Positions 1 through 10,652 are shown, counted from the stretch's first letter. The stretch is DNA of 64,000 nt from Polynucleobacter sp. Latsch14-2 (GCF_018881925.1 NZ_JACVPL010000004.1:1-64000), one strand, 5' to 3'. Notes: a model not told the origin generated them from the sequence alone. Made by a program: numbers and translations.

Positions 1-96
1 GAATATATCGACTATTACAACCATGATCGGATCAAACAAAAACTGAAGGGATTGAGCCCGGTTAATTACCGAACTCAATCCCTCGTGCTAACCTAA
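1..96 (+). CDS. IS3-family transposase (OrfB), C-terminal fragment, cut by window edge
   Basis: The first frame is open from base 1 and stops at 94-96. Its last 31 residues contain [19 protein letters not shown] followed by VNYR, the typical C-terminal end of IS3/IS150-group DDE integrase-type transposases (seen directly; family assignment from known IS3 OrfB tails). The rest lies left of the window, so it is unknown whether the element is intact. The matching terminal repeat follows immediately, which supports a real IS end rather than a chance match. Confidence 0.82.
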   Translation, partial: EYIDYYNHDRIKQKLKGLSPVNYRTQSLVLT

Positions 97-99
97 TTA

Positions 100-127
100 A
101 ACTGTCCAACTTTTGTGGGTCAGTTCA
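100..127. repeat. Right terminal inverted repeat of the IS3-family element
   Basis: Immediately after the transposase stop comes ACTGTCCAACTTTTGTGGGT followed by CAGTTCA. This resembles IS3/IS150-group ends, which terminate in CA. It sets the probable junction between element and chromosome at about base 127. The partner repeat and the target duplication lie outside the window. Confidence 0.68.
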
Positions 128-159
128 AATTCTAGGCCTTTTTTATGGGATGAGAAACC

Positions 160-504
160 TTACTTCTTGACGATGAGCGTGCTAGGCAAAGAAGAAACGT
201 AAGCAGCTATATCATGCAAATCGGCGTCTGAAAAAGCCTGAACCTGTGATGACATGACTGCATTGTTGCGTCCAAACTGAGGGTTGCTATTGCCCACCTG
301 ATAAGCACGCAATGCGTAATAAACATAGTCCGAATACTGACCAGCCAAACGCGGATAAGCAGGCAGAATGGGGGCATTCAAGCCAGCGCCATGGCAGGAA
401 GCGCAATTGCCCTTCTCCACTAGAGCCTGACCTTTATCAATGTTAGCGGCATTTGCTAGGCCGATACTTGCTAACAAAACGGCGGTAAATAGTGCGACTT
501 TCAT
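160..504 (-). CDS. Small periplasmic c-type cytochrome
   Basis: This 114-residue precursor has an N-terminal signal peptide (about residues 1-19, ending near LANA-A) and one haem-binding CASCH motif at residues 34-38. A conserved Met in the C-terminal half could be the sixth haem ligand. It fits the class I cytochrome c553/c5-like fold and should act in periplasmic electron transfer. I chose the ATG at 504 because GAGG lies 7 bases upstream; a longer frame would begin inside the neighbouring gene. It lies 17 bases downstream of a second cytochrome gene and is probably cotranscribed with it. The neighbouring Mo-hydroxylase maturation genes make it a candidate electron acceptor for such an enzyme, which is an inference. 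Confidence 0.85.
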   Translation of the reverse strand: MKVALFTAVLLASIGLANAANIDKGQALVEKGNCASCHGAGLNAPILPAYPRLAGQYSDYVYYALRAYQVGNSNPQFGRNNAVMSSQVQAFSDADLHDIAAYVSSLPSTLIVKK

Positions 505-521
505 AAACGTGCCTCTAGATA

Positions 522-887
522 TCACTTCAATGGGTTAATAGGTGAGCTGGCATTCTGCGCAGCATAGTATTCGCCGATATCAGCCATATCTTGATCAGAC
601 AAGCTGGCAGCAATGGAACGCATCGTAGGATGCTTTCTTTCGCCCTTTTTGTATTCAGAAAGTGCGGTAGCAATATAGCCAGCATTTTGACCCCCAAGCA
701 TAGGCACTTTATAAACGAATGGATAGTCAGCGCGATATTCTGGAATGGAGTGGCAACCTATACAAAGCCATACCTTACCTTTGCCGGAATCGGCAGAGCC
801 CTGGACATCGGCTGCTTGAGCTGGCAATCCTGAAAGTAGCAAAAAAGCGCTAACCGCTAAGTGGGGAAGAGTGAAGATTTTTTTCAT
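522..887 (-). CDS. Small periplasmic c-type cytochrome
   Basis: The product has 121 residues, a signal peptide to about residue 26 (PAQA-AD) and a single CIGCH haem motif at residues 42-46. A later Met in a PTMRS context is a plausible axial ligand. The frame is open to a GTG at 896, but the ATG at 887 puts the signal peptide in the usual place. It is the first gene of a two-cytochrome minus-strand operon and diverges from the MoxR-VWA pair across a 159-base spacer. Paired monohaem cytochromes next to CoxD/CoxE/XdhC-like genes are compatible with a membrane-linked Mo-hydroxylase that donates electrons to cytochrome c. No structural subunit is visible here. Confidence 0.84.
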   Translation of the reverse strand: MKKIFTLPHLAVSAFLLLSGLPAQAADVQGSADSGKGKVWLCIGCHSIPEYRADYPFVYKVPMLGGQNAGYIATALSEYKKGERKHPTMRSIAASLSDQDMADIGEYYAAQNASSPINPLK

Positions 888-1046
888 ATAAATCACTATT
901 TAATCAATTTGATTCAGAACAAGTTGTGGAAGTATAGCGGAGAGATGAAAAAACAGTCATATATGCCCTAAAAATCGATAAAAGACTGATATTTGCGACC
1001 CTTTTACCTATACTTAGGTACTCCAAAACGACTTTAATGCCAAGCC

Positions 1047-1904
1047 ATGACTAAGACCAAATCCCGCTTTGATGGTTCACAAAGCTATGTAGCCACAGAT
1101 GACCTAAAACTGGCAATCAATGCAGCTATCGCCTTGCAACGCCCTTTATTAATTAAAGGCGAACCAGGAACGGGCAAAACAATGCTGGCAGAAGAGGTAG
1201 CTGCGGCTCTAAATATGCCCCTACTTCAGTGGCATATCAAATCGACCACTAAAGCACAGCAAGGTTTATACGAGTACGACGCAGTTAGCCGACTAAGGGA
1301 TTCCCAGCTGGGGGACGAAAAAGTAAACGATATTCGCAATTACATTGTGAAAGGTGTCTTATGGCAAGCGTTTGAAGCCGATGAGCCTACCGTCCTACTT
1401 ATAGATGAAATCGACAAAGCTGATATCGAATTTCCTAATGATCTACTCAGGGAAATTGATCGGATGGAGTTTTACGTCTATGAAACACGCGAACTCATTA
1501 AAGCTAAGCATCGCCCTCTTGTGATCATCACCTCGAATAATGAAAAAGAATTGCCTGATGCATTTTTGCGCCGCTGCTTCTTTCATTACATCTCCTTTCC
1601 GGATGAGAAAACAATGCAAAGCATAGTTGATGTCCATCACCCCAATATCAAACAAGATTTGCTGAATGCCGCACTCAAATCTTTTTACCAAATCAGAGCT
1701 CTACCGGGACTTAAGAAAAAGCCTTCAACATCAGAGCTGATTGATTGGTTAAAGCTTCTGTTGGCAGAAGATATCCCATCTGAGGCCCTATTTAGCTCTG
1801 ATGAAAAAATTGTAGTGCCACCATTGCATGGCGCGCTTCTCAAGAACGAGCAAGATGTTCACCTCTTTGAGCGCCTTGTCGCGATGAATCGTAACCATCG
1901 TTAA
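1047..1904 (+). CDS. MoxR-family AAA+ ATPase, CoxD-like
   Basis: A 285-residue AAA+ ATPase with Walker A GEPGTGKT (38-45), Walker B LLIDEID (117-123), a sensor-1 ITSNN stretch (161-165) and an arginine-rich FLRRC segment near 173. MoxR proteins act as chaperone-like ATPases with a VWA partner. In carbon monoxide dehydrogenase clusters the orthologous pair CoxD/CoxE inserts sulfur and copper into the Mo site (known for that family). Here the VWA gene follows after 27 bases and an XdhC gene lies further down, so the best reading is a Mo-hydroxylase maturation ATPase. Substrate identity is inferred. Confidence 0.85.
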   Translation: MTKTKSRFDGSQSYVATDDLKLAINAAIALQRPLLIKGEPGTGKTMLAEEVAAALNMPLLQWHIKSTTKAQQGLYEYDAVSRLRDSQLGDEKVNDIRNYIVKGVLWQAFEADEPTVLLIDEIDKADIEFPNDLLREIDRMEFYVYETRELIKAKHRPLVIITSNNEKELPDAFLRRCFFHYISFPDEKTMQSIVDVHHPNIKQDLLNAALKSFYQIRALPGLKKKPSTSELIDWLKLLLAEDIPSEALFSSDEKIVVPPLHGALLKNEQDVHLFERLVAMNRNHR

Positions 1905-1931
1905 GCGCTTATTATTTAATTAACCATCTAG

Positions 1932-3107
1932 ATGCTTATTCAATTCTTTCTCAAACTGAAAGAAGCGAAAATTCCCGTCTCAGTCAGGGAGTTTTTGACT
2001 TTGCTCGAAGCACTCAAGTTTGGTGTGATCAACCCCTCTATTGATGAGTTTTATCAGCTTGCACGCATGTCATTGGTTAAGGATGAACAACACTTTGACC
2101 GCTTTGATCAGGTTTTTGGCGCCTACTTTAATGACGTCAAAGAGCTAATTGCCCTACAACCAGACATACCACTTGATTGGCTAGAAAAAAAACTGCAGCA
2201 TGCGCTAAGCGACGAGGAAAAGGCGGCCCTAAAGAAATTAGGCGGTCCTGAAGCACTTAAAAAACGTCTAGAAGAATTATTGAAAGAGCAAAAGGAATGG
2301 CATGGCGGCGGAAAAAAATGGATTGGTGCTGGCGGCTCGTCCCCTTTTGGTCATAGCGGCTATCACCCAGAAGGGATTCGGATCGGCGGTGAAAGCGCTG
2401 GCAATCGCACCGCTATTAAAGTATGGGAAGCGCGAGAATTCAAAGACTATGACAGTGATATTGCGTTAGGGACACGCAATATTAAGTTGGCATTACGTCG
2501 ACTGAGACGCTTTGCTAGAGAGGGGTCTCATCTCGAATTAGATTTAGATAAAACCATCCACTCAACTGCAGCCAATGCAGGGATGCTCGATATCCAAATG
2601 CGCCCGGAGCGCCATAATCAAGTGAAGGTGTTATTGCTAATGGACGTAGGTGGCTCCATGGATGATCATATTCAGAGAATTGCGGAACTCTTCTCTGCCG
2701 CCAAGACCGAATTTAAACATCTTGAGCATTATTATTTTCATAACTGCGTGTATGAAAATTTATGGCAAAGCAATCGCCGTCGTCGCGATCAAGTCACCAA
2801 AACTCAAGATGTAATTAATAAATATGGGCCTGAGTACAAGCTAATCTTTGTTGGTGATGCGACCATGTCTCCATATGAAATTTTGAGTCCTAATGGCTCA
2901 GTGGAATATAACAACCTTGAGGCCGGCGCAACCTGGGTTAATCGCCTGATTGATCACTTCCATCACTTTGTTTGGTTGAATCCAGAGCCTGAATCAATTT
3001 GGCAGTACCGTCAATCCATCGATATTATGCAAGGGCTCATGAAAAATCGGATGTACCCAGTTACTTTAAATGGCTTAGAAAGTGCGATGCGTCAACTTTC
3101 AAAGTGA
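1932..3107 (+). CDS. VWA-domain protein, CoxE-like partner of MoxR ATPase
   Basis: A 391-residue protein without a signal peptide. The C-terminal half carries a von Willebrand factor A domain with the metal-ion-dependent adhesion site DVGGSM at 238-243. The charged N-terminal half has a Gly-rich linker near 125-155. This layout matches CoxE-like VWA proteins (DUF58-unrelated, about 390 residues) that work with a MoxR ATPase. It is 27 bases downstream of the MoxR gene and must share its transcript. The pair probably remodels a client metalloenzyme in the cytoplasm; the client is not in this window. Confidence 0.83.
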   Translation: MLIQFFLKLKEAKIPVSVREFLTLLEALKFGVINPSIDEFYQLARMSLVKDEQHFDRFDQVFGAYFNDVKELIALQPDIPLDWLEKKLQHALSDEEKAALKKLGGPEALKKRLEELLKEQKEWHGGGKKWIGAGGSSPFGHSGYHPEGIRIGGESAGNRTAIKVWEAREFKDYDSDIALGTRNIKLALRRLRRFAREGSHLELDLDKTIHSTAANAGMLDIQMRPERHNQVKVLLLMDVGGSMDDHIQRIAELFSAAKTEFKHLEHYYFHNCVYENLWQSNRRRRDQVTKTQDVINKYGPEYKLIFVGDATMSPYEILSPNGSVEYNNLEAGATWVNRLIDHFHHFVWLNPEPESIWQYRQSIDIMQGLMKNRMYPVTLNGLESAMRQLSK

Positions 3108-3195
3108 GATCCAAGCATTTATTGCAGCATCATTTTGACCCGCTAGAAAAAGTAGCTAGTGTTGAAATCGGGTTAATAGCTGAAATATAAAAAAA

Positions 3196-3843
3196 TCAAC
3201 CCAGAGTCAAATTCTCACGTTGGATGTCTTCAAAGGTGTCGACGTCCAACACAAAACCAGGTAGGTCTGTCTCCAGCTCCTTTACTAGCTCAGGATGCCT
3301 ATCCATGTAAGACCGACACACCATACCCGGAGAAGCCAAAATGTCTTGTATAACGGCATATGAAAATAGCACGGGATTTCCTCTTTTACCATCAACAACT
3401 GGCAAGATCACATCCAGGTCATTGTCTTTATGCATATACCAATCAAGCAGGACTTGAATCTCAGATGACCCGATACCAGGCTGGTCAGATAATGCCACCA
3501 ACAAAACATCATATTGGCTTTGTAGCGATGCCAGACCGAATCTAACCGATGTAGCCTGACCATCCTTAGCGGATAAATTTCTAGCGATCGAAATCGGGAA
3601 TGGGGATTGTTTTTTAATTGCATCGATCTCACTTTCAATAAGATCTGCATGAAATCCGGTAACCACAACACACTCCACCGGTTGAAACATTGCCAAAGCA
3701 GAGAAAAACCGCATGAGAAGTGATTTGCCATCCCTTTGAAGCAACGCCTTTGGGTGGGAACCTAAGCGACTACCCTCGCCTGCAGCAAGCAACAGTACCG
3801 CCAAACGAAGCGAAGCTTGTGGGGCTGTTTGAGAATAGTTCAT
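3196..3843 (-). CDS. MobA/MocA-like molybdenum cofactor nucleotidyltransferase
   Basis: A 215-residue NTP-transferase with the nucleotide-binding signature LAAGEGSRLG (19-28) followed by PKALL, and a later SDQPG segment for metal binding. This is the MobA-like fold; the MocA branch adds CMP to molybdopterin to give the MCD cofactor used by xanthine dehydrogenase/CODH-type enzymes. The divergent XdhC gene 44 bases away supports the MocA (cytidylyl) reading over MobA (guanylyl), but sequence alone does not settle it. It converges on the VWA gene. Confidence 0.8.
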   Translation of the reverse strand: MNYSQTAPQASLRLAVLLLAAGEGSRLGSHPKALLQRDGKSLLMRFFSALAMFQPVECVVVTGFHADLIESEIDAIKKQSPFPISIARNLSAKDGQATSVRFGLASLQSQYDVLLVALSDQPGIGSSEIQVLLDWYMHKDNDLDVILPVVDGKRGNPVLFSYAVIQDILASPGMVCRSYMDRHPELVKELETDLPGFVLDVDTFEDIQRENLTLG

Positions 3844-3887
3844 TGGGGTGATAATAAATAGATATTTGCAAAATCAAAAGACAAAGC

Positions 3888-4841
3888 ATGAATAGCACTG
3901 ATTTAAGCGTACTCGAATCTGCAATTGACTGGCTTAAAGCCGGAGATCAAGTGGCCATTGCCACAGTTATCCAAACTTGGGGTTCTGCACCAAGGCCAGT
4001 AGGCTCTTGGCTGGCAATCCGCCATGATGGGCAAGTTGCAGGGTCAGTTTCAGGGGGGTGTGTTGAAGATGATCTCATCCGCCGTGTACAAACACAGATC
4101 CTGACTCGCACCACCCCCGAAATGGTTATTTATGGCGTGAGTCAACAAGAAGCCGCTCGCTTTGGCATTCCCTGCGGCGGCACACTCCGATTGCTGATTG
4201 AACCCAGGCCGGAACTTGCCGTATTGGAGGAGCTCCTAAATAGAATCACGGCACATCAAATCACCCTTCGTACCATTCATATTGCGTCGGGTAAATCTCA
4301 CCTGGAGGATGGCAATCGCAATGATGCATTCACCTGCGACGATCAAACCATGAAAACAACTTATGGGCCACGCTGGCGCATGGTGATCATTGGGGCTGGG
4401 CAGTTATCGCTCTACACTGCAGACTTTGCCCTTGCCGCAGATTTTGAGGTCATTGTGATTGATCCACGCCAAGAGTATGCGCACGGTATTGCACGAAACG
4501 ACATCACCTTCATCCAAGGGATGCCAGACGATGTTTTGCTTGACCTAGGTATCGATTCCCATACTGCCGTAATTGCCCTCACACACGATCCCAAGTTGGA
4601 CGATATGGCACTCATGGAGGCTTTGAAGTCGCCCGCTTTTTATATAGGAGCACTAGGAAGCAAAGTGAATACCCAAAAACGCAAAGAGCGCCTACTTGAT
4701 TTTGATGTCAGCAAGGAGCAAGTAGAAAAATTGCATGGCCCCGTAGGGCTTCGTATCGGCGCATTAACGCCGCCTGAAATTGCTGTATCGATCATGGCAG
4801 AAGTTATTGCCGTGAAGTATGGTTGCTTGGCTGAAAAGTAA
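3888..4841 (+). CDS. XdhC/CoxF-family Mo-cofactor maturation protein
   Basis: A 317-residue protein with the XdhC_CoxI domain in the N-terminal third: GSAPRPVGS at 32-40, GSVSGGCVE at 52-60 and GIPCGGT at 93-99. A C-terminal Rossmann-type domain begins at VIIGAGQLS (166-174). XdhC binds MCD/MPT, oversees its sulfuration and delivers it to xanthine dehydrogenase-type apoenzymes in the cytoplasm (known for the family). It is transcribed divergently from the MocA-like gene, which makes the cofactor XdhC would carry. A terminator follows the stop. Confidence 0.86.
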   Translation: MNSTDLSVLESAIDWLKAGDQVAIATVIQTWGSAPRPVGSWLAIRHDGQVAGSVSGGCVEDDLIRRVQTQILTRTTPEMVIYGVSQQEAARFGIPCGGTLRLLIEPRPELAVLEELLNRITAHQITLRTIHIASGKSHLEDGNRNDAFTCDDQTMKTTYGPRWRMVIIGAGQLSLYTADFALAADFEVIVIDPRQEYAHGIARNDITFIQGMPDDVLLDLGIDSHTAVIALTHDPKLDDMALMEALKSPAFYIGALGSKVNTQKRKERLLDFDVSKEQVEKLHGPVGLRIGALTPPEIAVSIMAEVIAVKYGCLAEK

Positions 4842-4875
4842 AAACCCGGCAGCGTTAACTGTCCGGGTCTTTTTT
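4842..4875. terminator. Bidirectional rho-independent terminator between xdhC-like gene and parC
   Basis: The arms ACCCGG (4844-4849) and CCGGGT (4863-4868) form a GC-rich stem, with a T-run at 4870-4875 and an A-run at 4840-4844 on the other side. It sits between two convergent genes and can serve both strands. Confidence 0.78.
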
Positions 4876-4902
4876 AACGAATTAAGACGTTAGTACAAGG
4901 GA

Positions 4903-7359
4903 TTAGTTCGCTTTGAGCTTCCCATCCTTAAGGCGCGGCTCAACAAAGTGCCCCTTACGCGCACGATTGCCCGCAAAAGATTTCAAGGTTTTAGCGTCTA
5001 AAGCCAATTCCGTTGGCTTACCCGCTCGACCAGCACCAGAATATGTTGCTCCATCTGGCCCAACGGCAACTGCTGAAGCCAGTTTCTCTGAACCATCCAA
5101 GCCCATTAAGATCACACCTTTACCGCCTGTTGGTAAACGCTTTAATTCATCTAAAGGAAAAACCAACAATTTCGAGCTCTCTGACAAGCAGGCAACCTGC
5201 TTCATACCCACCTTTACTTTAGCCGCCCCCAAAGGTGCATCGCCTCCAGGGAACTTAGGATCTATACCCACAAATGATTTACCCGCCTTATTGCGAGTTG
5301 TCATATCAGCCACATTGGCCAAAAATCCGTTACCAGATCTTGTAGATATCAGAACCAAGTCATCAGATTGACCAGCGTAATAAGCCACCATCTGCGACCC
5401 AGGGGCCAAATTTACAAAGCTGGTCAATGGCGAACCATCACCGCGAGCACCTGGAAGATCGCTTACCGGAACAGTATAGACACGACCATCACTACCAAAA
5501 CCTTGCATAACATCAACGGTGCGGCATTCGAAGGTGGAATACATAGCATCACCAGCTTTAAAACTAAATTGTGTTGCATCGTGTTCATGACCCTGACGAA
5601 CTCGCACCCAGCCTTTTTGAGAAACAATTACGGTAACAGGCTCATCAATTACTTTGGTTTCTGCAACGGCGCGCTTATCTTCCTGAATCAAAGTACGACG
5701 GTCATCGCCGTAATCCTTCATATCAGATTCAATTTCTTTAATAATGCGTTTACGTAAAACAGCGTCGCTTTGCAGTAAACCCTCTAGCTCAGCACGTTCC
5801 GCTTTAAGCCCCTTAAGCTCCTGCTCAATCTTGATGCCTTCGAGACGAGCTAATTGGCGTAGGCGAATGTCTAGAATATCTTCAGCCTGACGATCACTCA
5901 GCTTGAACTCTTTAATCAAATCCAACTTAGGTTCATCACTATTGCGAATAATCTTAATAACCTTATCAATATTTAAAAGAACGGTTAAGCGCCCCTCCAA
6001 AATATGCATACGGTCTTTAACCTTACCAAGACGATGTTGAGTGCGTCGAGTAACGGTAGCAACACGAAACGCAATCCACTCAGAAATAATCTCTTTTAAG
6101 CCTTTTTGACGTGGTCGGCCATCATTGCCGATCATCACCAAATTCATTGGGGCGTTAGATTCGAGAGAGGTATGTGCTAGCAATAGATTGACAAACTCAT
6201 TGATATCAATATTTTTACTCTTGGGCTCGAAAACCAAACGTACCGCGGCATCTTTGCTTGATTCATCTCGCACACCATCTAAGACATTCAGAATCGTTGA
6301 CTTGAGGTTATTTTGTTCTGGGGTTAAAGATTTCTTACCCACTCTTACTTTTGGATTGGTAATCTCTTCAATTTCTTGAAGTACACGCTGCGATGAAGTA
6401 GCAGGCGGCAACTCATTAACCACAATCTGCCATTGGCCACGCGCAAGTTCTTCAACCGACCAGCGTGCCCGAACTTTTAAGCTGCCCCGACCAGCTTCAT
6501 AAATCTGCGCAATTTCAGCTGGAGTTGAAATAATTTGACCGCCACCAGGGAAATCCGGGCCAGGAATAATCTCCAGTAACTCTGTCGTAGACAGCTTTGG
6601 TGATTTCATCAAGGCAATTGCTGCTGCGGCTACTTCACGCAAGTTATGCGATGGAATTTCAGTTGCCATACCAACAGCAATCCCTGAGGCGCCATTTAGC
6701 AATACAAATGGCAGACGAGCTGGAAGCAACTTAGGCTCTTGGAAGGAGCCGTCATAGTTGGCCGTGAAGTCAACGGTACCCTCGTCAATTTCACTCAGCA
6801 ACAAATCAGCAATCTTAGTTAAGCGTGCCTCTGTATAGCGCATTGCGGCTGCACCATCGCCATCACGTGAGCCAAAGTTCCCCTGACCATCAATCAATGG
6901 GTACCTGAGTGAAAAGCTTTGGGCTAGACGCACTAAAGCGTCATAAGCTGATTGATCACCATGCGGATGAAACTTACCCAGAACATCACCAACTACACGA
7001 GCGCTTTTGACTGGTTTAGCGTCAGAACGTAAGCCCATCTCGCTCATAGAGAACAAAATACGGCGCTGGACTGGTTTTTGACCATCCGCCACATCAGGCA
7101 GAGCGCGACCCTTAACAACGCTAATCGCATAATCTAAATAGGCACGCTCTGCGTATACAGCAAGGGTCAGACTATCTTTACCATCCTCATTAAGCTCAAC
7201 AAGTTTAGGATCGTGTGGATCGTTTGGACCTCCAGAAACAGGTCCTTTCTTGTTAGCGTCAGCAGGCTCGGAAACTTCAACGATTTCTATATTTTCAACG
7301 CCTGAAAATAAATCAGCCTGTTCTAAATCAGATACTCCGGGTATTTTTTTATTAGTCAT
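4903..7359 (-). CDS. parC: DNA topoisomerase IV subunit A
   Basis: An 818-residue type IIA topoisomerase A subunit. The winged-helix breakage-reunion domain carries the catalytic tyrosine in [10 protein letters not shown]. It is followed by a long coiled-coil and hydrophobic tower region and a C-terminal beta-pinwheel-like domain without a GyrA box that I can recognise. ParC with ParE decatenates daughter chromosomes. Its ATG overlaps the parE stop by one base (TAATG), so the two are translationally coupled. It is somewhat longer than the E. coli protein, because of an Asp/Asn-rich N-terminal extension of about 60 residues. Confidence 0.93.
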   Translation of the reverse strand: MTNKKIPGVSDLEQADLFSGVENIEIVEVSEPADANKKGPVSGGPNDPHDPKLVELNEDGKDSLTLAVYAERAYLDYAISVVKGRALPDVADGQKPVQRRILFSMSEMGLRSDAKPVKSARVVGDVLGKFHPHGDQSAYDALVRLAQSFSLRYPLIDGQGNFGSRDGDGAAAMRYTEARLTKIADLLLSEIDEGTVDFTANYDGSFQEPKLLPARLPFVLLNGASGIAVGMATEIPSHNLREVAAAAIALMKSPKLSTTELLEIIPGPDFPGGGQIISTPAEIAQIYEAGRGSLKVRARWSVEELARGQWQIVVNELPPATSSQRVLQEIEEITNPKVRVGKKSLTPEQNNLKSTILNVLDGVRDESSKDAAVRLVFEPKSKNIDINEFVNLLLAHTSLESNAPMNLVMIGNDGRPRQKGLKEIISEWIAFRVATVTRRTQHRLGKVKDRMHILEGRLTVLLNIDKVIKIIRNSDEPKLDLIKEFKLSDRQAEDILDIRLRQLARLEGIKIEQELKGLKAERAELEGLLQSDAVLRKRIIKEIESDMKDYGDDRRTLIQEDKRAVAETKVIDEPVTVIVSQKGWVRVRQGHEHDATQFSFKAGDAMYSTFECRTVDVMQGFGSDGRVYTVPVSDLPGARGDGSPLTSFVNLAPGSQMVAYYAGQSDDLVLISTRSGNGFLANVADMTTRNKAGKSFVGIDPKFPGGDAPLGAAKVKVGMKQVACLSESSKLLVFPLDELKRLPTGGKGVILMGLDGSEKLASAVAVGPDGATYSGAGRAGKPTELALDAKTLKSFAGNRARKGHFVEPRLKDGKLKAN

Positions 7360-9347
7360 TAGATGTCAGCCTCAACTTCATTGCCACGCTCTTCAAGCCA
7401 ATCACGACGAGCGCCCGATTCTGATTTACCCATCAACATATCCATCGTCTTGATGGTTTCATTTTGAGTCCACTCACCCAGGGTTACTGGCAATAAGCGA
7501 CGAGTATCTGGATTTAAAGTGGTGTCCCACAATTGCTCTGCACTCATTTCACCCAAACCTTTGAAGCGAGAAATTTGCCAGGCAGTTTCTTTGACACCAT
7601 CTTTTCGTAACTTATCTTCAATAGCTGTTAGTTCGCTCGCATCTAGAGCGTAAATCTTTTGAGCGGGCTTCTTACCGCGTGCGGGAGCATCAACCCTAAA
7701 CAAAGGTGGACGAGAGATATAGATGTGCCCTAAGTCAATTAACTTTGGAAAGTGCCTGTAGAAAAGGGTCAATAGTAGGACTTGAATATGCGCACCATCA
7801 ACATCCGCATCTGACAAAATACAAACCTTGCCATATCTCAGGTTCGATAAATCCGGCTCATCATTGGCCCCATGGGGGTCAACGCCAATGGCTACAGCGA
7901 TATCATGAACTTCATTATTAGCAAAGAGACGGTCTCGCTCAGCTTCCCATGTATTGAGAACCTTGCCACGCAGGGGCAAAATCGCCTGATATTCTTTGTT
8001 GCGCCCCATCTTGGCTGAACCGCCTGCAGAATCACCCTCAACCAAGAAGATTTCATTCATGCTGATATCTTGGCTCTCACAATCAGTTAGCTTCCCAGGA
8101 AGAACTGCTACACCAGAAGATTTTTTCTTCTCTACTTTTTGGCCGGCACGTGTTCTTGCTTGGGCCTGTTTGATGACTAAATCGGCTAGCTTTCGACCGT
8201 AATCGACATGCTCATTCAACCAAAGCTCTAAAGCCGATTTTGCGTAACCAGAAACAAGGCGGACAGCATCACGCGAATTGAGGCGCTCTTTAATTTGACC
8301 CTGAAACTGTGGATCGAGTACCTTAGCTGACAAAATAAAGGAGGCACGTGCAAAGACATCCTCAGGCATTAACTTTACGCCTTTGGGTTGCAAGGCATGC
8401 ATCTCAATAAAACCTTTAACAGCGTTAAACAGCCCTTCACGCAAACCACTTTCATGTGTGCCACCAGCAGGTGTTGGAATTAAATTCACATAACTTTCGC
8501 GCACTGGCGGACCATCTTCGGTCCAGGCAACCACCCAAGCAGCGCCCTCGCCTTCGGCGAAGGAATCATCATCGCCATTGCCAGTGGCATATTGCTCGCC
8601 CTCAAATGGTGGAATCACTTCAGCGCCATGACCTGCTTGGGCAATAGCTTCGTTTAGATAGCCACGCAAACCTTGAGCGTACTGCCAAGTTTGGCTGTCA
8701 CCAGATTTTTCTTGAATCAAAGTTACTTTTACGCCCGGCAGTAATACGGCTTTAGAACGCAACAGGCGTATTAACTCGGGCATCGGGATTGCTGAGCTGT
8801 CAAAATATTTACCATCAGGCCAGGCACGAACCCGCGTACCGTGGGATTTATCATCCTTGCCTGCGGCTCGAGTTTTTAACTTCTCTATGACTTTGCCGTC
8901 AGCAAAAGTCAGGGTTGATACCTGACCTTCACGCCAAACTGTCACCTCTAGACGCTTAGATAGGGCATTTGTAACGGATACGCCAACACCATGCAAACCG
9001 CCTGAGAATGCATAAGCACCGCCACTACCCTTTTCAAATTTTCCACCTGCATGCAATTGGGTAAAGACAATCTCAACGACTGGGAGCTTCTCAGTGGGGT
9101 GCATACCCACTGGAATACCGCGCCCATCATCCTCAACGCTCACGCTACTATCGGAATGCAAGGTGACGGTAATGTGCTTCCCAAATCCGCCCAGAGCCTC
9201 ATCGGAGGCGTTATCCAAAACTTCTTGGATAACGTGTAATGGATTGTCAGTGCGGGTGTACATTCCAGGCCGCTGTCGGACTGGTTCTAGCCCTTTTAGG
9301 ACTTGGATTGACGATTCGCTGTATTCGGAGGTTTTACGGGTAGCCAT
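7359..9347 (-). CDS. parE: DNA topoisomerase IV subunit B
   Basis: A 662-residue GHKL ATPase subunit. It has the N-terminal ATP-binding motifs DNASDEA and DDGRGIP, a glycine-rich [15 protein letters not shown] loop, a Toprim domain with EGDSAGGSA and a [11 protein letters not shown] motif. Length and the [11 protein letters not shown] form favour ParE over GyrB. It is the promoter-proximal gene of the parE-parC pair, and diverges from a CoA-transferase gene across 79 bases. Cytoplasmic, acts as ParE2ParC2. Confidence 0.94.
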   Translation of the reverse strand: MATRKTSEYSESSIQVLKGLEPVRQRPGMYTRTDNPLHVIQEVLDNASDEALGGFGKHITVTLHSDSSVSVEDDGRGIPVGMHPTEKLPVVEIVFTQLHAGGKFEKGSGGAYAFSGGLHGVGVSVTNALSKRLEVTVWREGQVSTLTFADGKVIEKLKTRAAGKDDKSHGTRVRAWPDGKYFDSSAIPMPELIRLLRSKAVLLPGVKVTLIQEKSGDSQTWQYAQGLRGYLNEAIAQAGHGAEVIPPFEGEQYATGNGDDDSFAEGEGAAWVVAWTEDGPPVRESYVNLIPTPAGGTHESGLREGLFNAVKGFIEMHALQPKGVKLMPEDVFARASFILSAKVLDPQFQGQIKERLNSRDAVRLVSGYAKSALELWLNEHVDYGRKLADLVIKQAQARTRAGQKVEKKKSSGVAVLPGKLTDCESQDISMNEIFLVEGDSAGGSAKMGRNKEYQAILPLRGKVLNTWEAERDRLFANNEVHDIAVAIGVDPHGANDEPDLSNLRYGKVCILSDADVDGAHIQVLLLTLFYRHFPKLIDLGHIYISRPPLFRVDAPARGKKPAQKIYALDASELTAIEDKLRKDGVKETAWQISRFKGLGEMSAEQLWDTTLNPDTRRLLPVTLGEWTQNETIKTMDMLMGKSESGARRDWLEERGNEVEADI

Positions 9348-9426
9348 GCGCGCAAATTGTAGTCATGTCTGAAGCAAAGGCCGAAATTTTCCCAAATTAC
9401 CCCTTCATCCGTGCCAAAATTAGGGC

Positions 9427-10647
9427 ATGGGAGCATTGAGTCATATCCGGGTTTTAGACCTCAGCAGAGTACTAGCTGGCCCTTGGTGTGCGCAAAACCT
9501 AGCTGATCTCGGCGCAAAGGTGATTAAGGTTGAAAGGCCTGAATCCGGCGATGACACCCGGCATTGGGGCCCTCCTTTCGCCAAAGATGCTCAAGGTAGA
9601 GATACCGAAGAAACCGCTTATTTCATAGCAATTAACCGCAATAAGGAGTCTATTACGGTCGACATTAGCCAACCAGAGGGCCAAGAGATTATCCGCAAAC
9701 TGGCCGCTGAGTCGGATGTTGTCATCGAAAACTACAAAGTTGGACAGCTTAAAAAGTACGGCCTGGACTACGAGAGCCTAAAGAAGGTTAAATCTGACCT
9801 CATTTACTGCTCAATCACTGGTTTTGGCCAAACGGGTCCCTATGCTCATCGCCCTGGATACGACTTCATTGTGCAGGGTATGGGTGGCTTTATGAGCGTT
9901 ACTGGAGAGGCGGGTGACTTTCTAGGGGCTAGCCCACAAAAAGCAGGAGTTGCCATAGCCGATATTTTTACCGGCATGTATGCTAGTACCGCAATTTTGG
10001 CAGCAGTTGTCCATCGAGATAGAACTGGCGAAGGTCAATCCATTGATATGGCACTGCTTGATACACAAATTGCAGTTATGGCCAATGTAGCAAGCGCCTA
10101 TCTCTGTTCGAATGAAATTCCGCATCGCTGGGGCAATGCAGCACCAACAATAGTCCCCTATCAAACATTCCCTACATCTGATAGCTGGATCATTGTCGCA
10201 GCTGGGAATAATGGCCAATTTAGTCACTTTGTGACAGCTGGGGGCGAATCCCATCTTGCCGAAAACCCGCTCTATTGCGAAAACCCACTACGCGTTCAAC
10301 ACCGTAAGCAATTGATTCCACTCTTGGAGGAAATGACGCGCAAGAAAACCAAGGCTGAATGGATATCGCTCTTAGAGGAATCCGGCGTTCCCTGTGGGCC
10401 GATTAATAATTTCAAAGAAGTATTTGAAAATGAACAAGTTACAGCGCGTGGCGTCGAACTGCAGGTTCCGCACCCCACAACCGGAAGTATGAAACTGGTT
10501 GCCAGCCCCATGCGTCTATCCAAAACCCCTACGGAGATACGCATGCCCCCGCCAACACTAGGTCAGCATACCGAAGCTATACTTCGCGACCATCTCAATC
10601 TCGATACTGAAGCAATCGATCAGCTGCGAAAAAAAGGGATCATTTAA
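9427..10647 (+). CDS. CaiB/BaiF family CoA-transferase (class III)
   Basis: A 406-residue family III CoA-transferase beginning with the typical VLDLSRVLAGPWCAQNLADLG segment (split here as VLDLSRVLAGPW then CAQNLADLGA). It also has the family's IDMALLD and PTLGQHTEAIL stretches. Members move CoA between carboxylic acids such as formate/oxalate, succinate/mesaconate or carnitine. The acid used here cannot be read from sequence. The MFS gene follows after 5 bases, so uptake and CoA activation of one organic acid is a reasonable guess. Confidence 0.87.
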   Translation: MGALSHIRVLDLSRVLAGPWCAQNLADLGAKVIKVERPESGDDTRHWGPPFAKDAQGRDTEETAYFIAINRNKESITVDISQPEGQEIIRKLAAESDVVIENYKVGQLKKYGLDYESLKKVKSDLIYCSITGFGQTGPYAHRPGYDFIVQGMGGFMSVTGEAGDFLGASPQKAGVAIADIFTGMYASTAILAAVVHRDRTGEGQSIDMALLDTQIAVMANVASAYLCSNEIPHRWGNAAPTIVPYQTFPTSDSWIIVAAGNNGQFSHFVTAGGESHLAENPLYCENPLRVQHRKQLIPLLEEMTRKKTKAEWISLLEESGVPCGPINNFKEVFENEQVTARGVELQVPHPTTGSMKLVASPMRLSKTPTEIRMPPPTLGQHTEAILRDHLNLDTEAIDQLRKKGII

Positions 10648-10652
10648 CTCAC

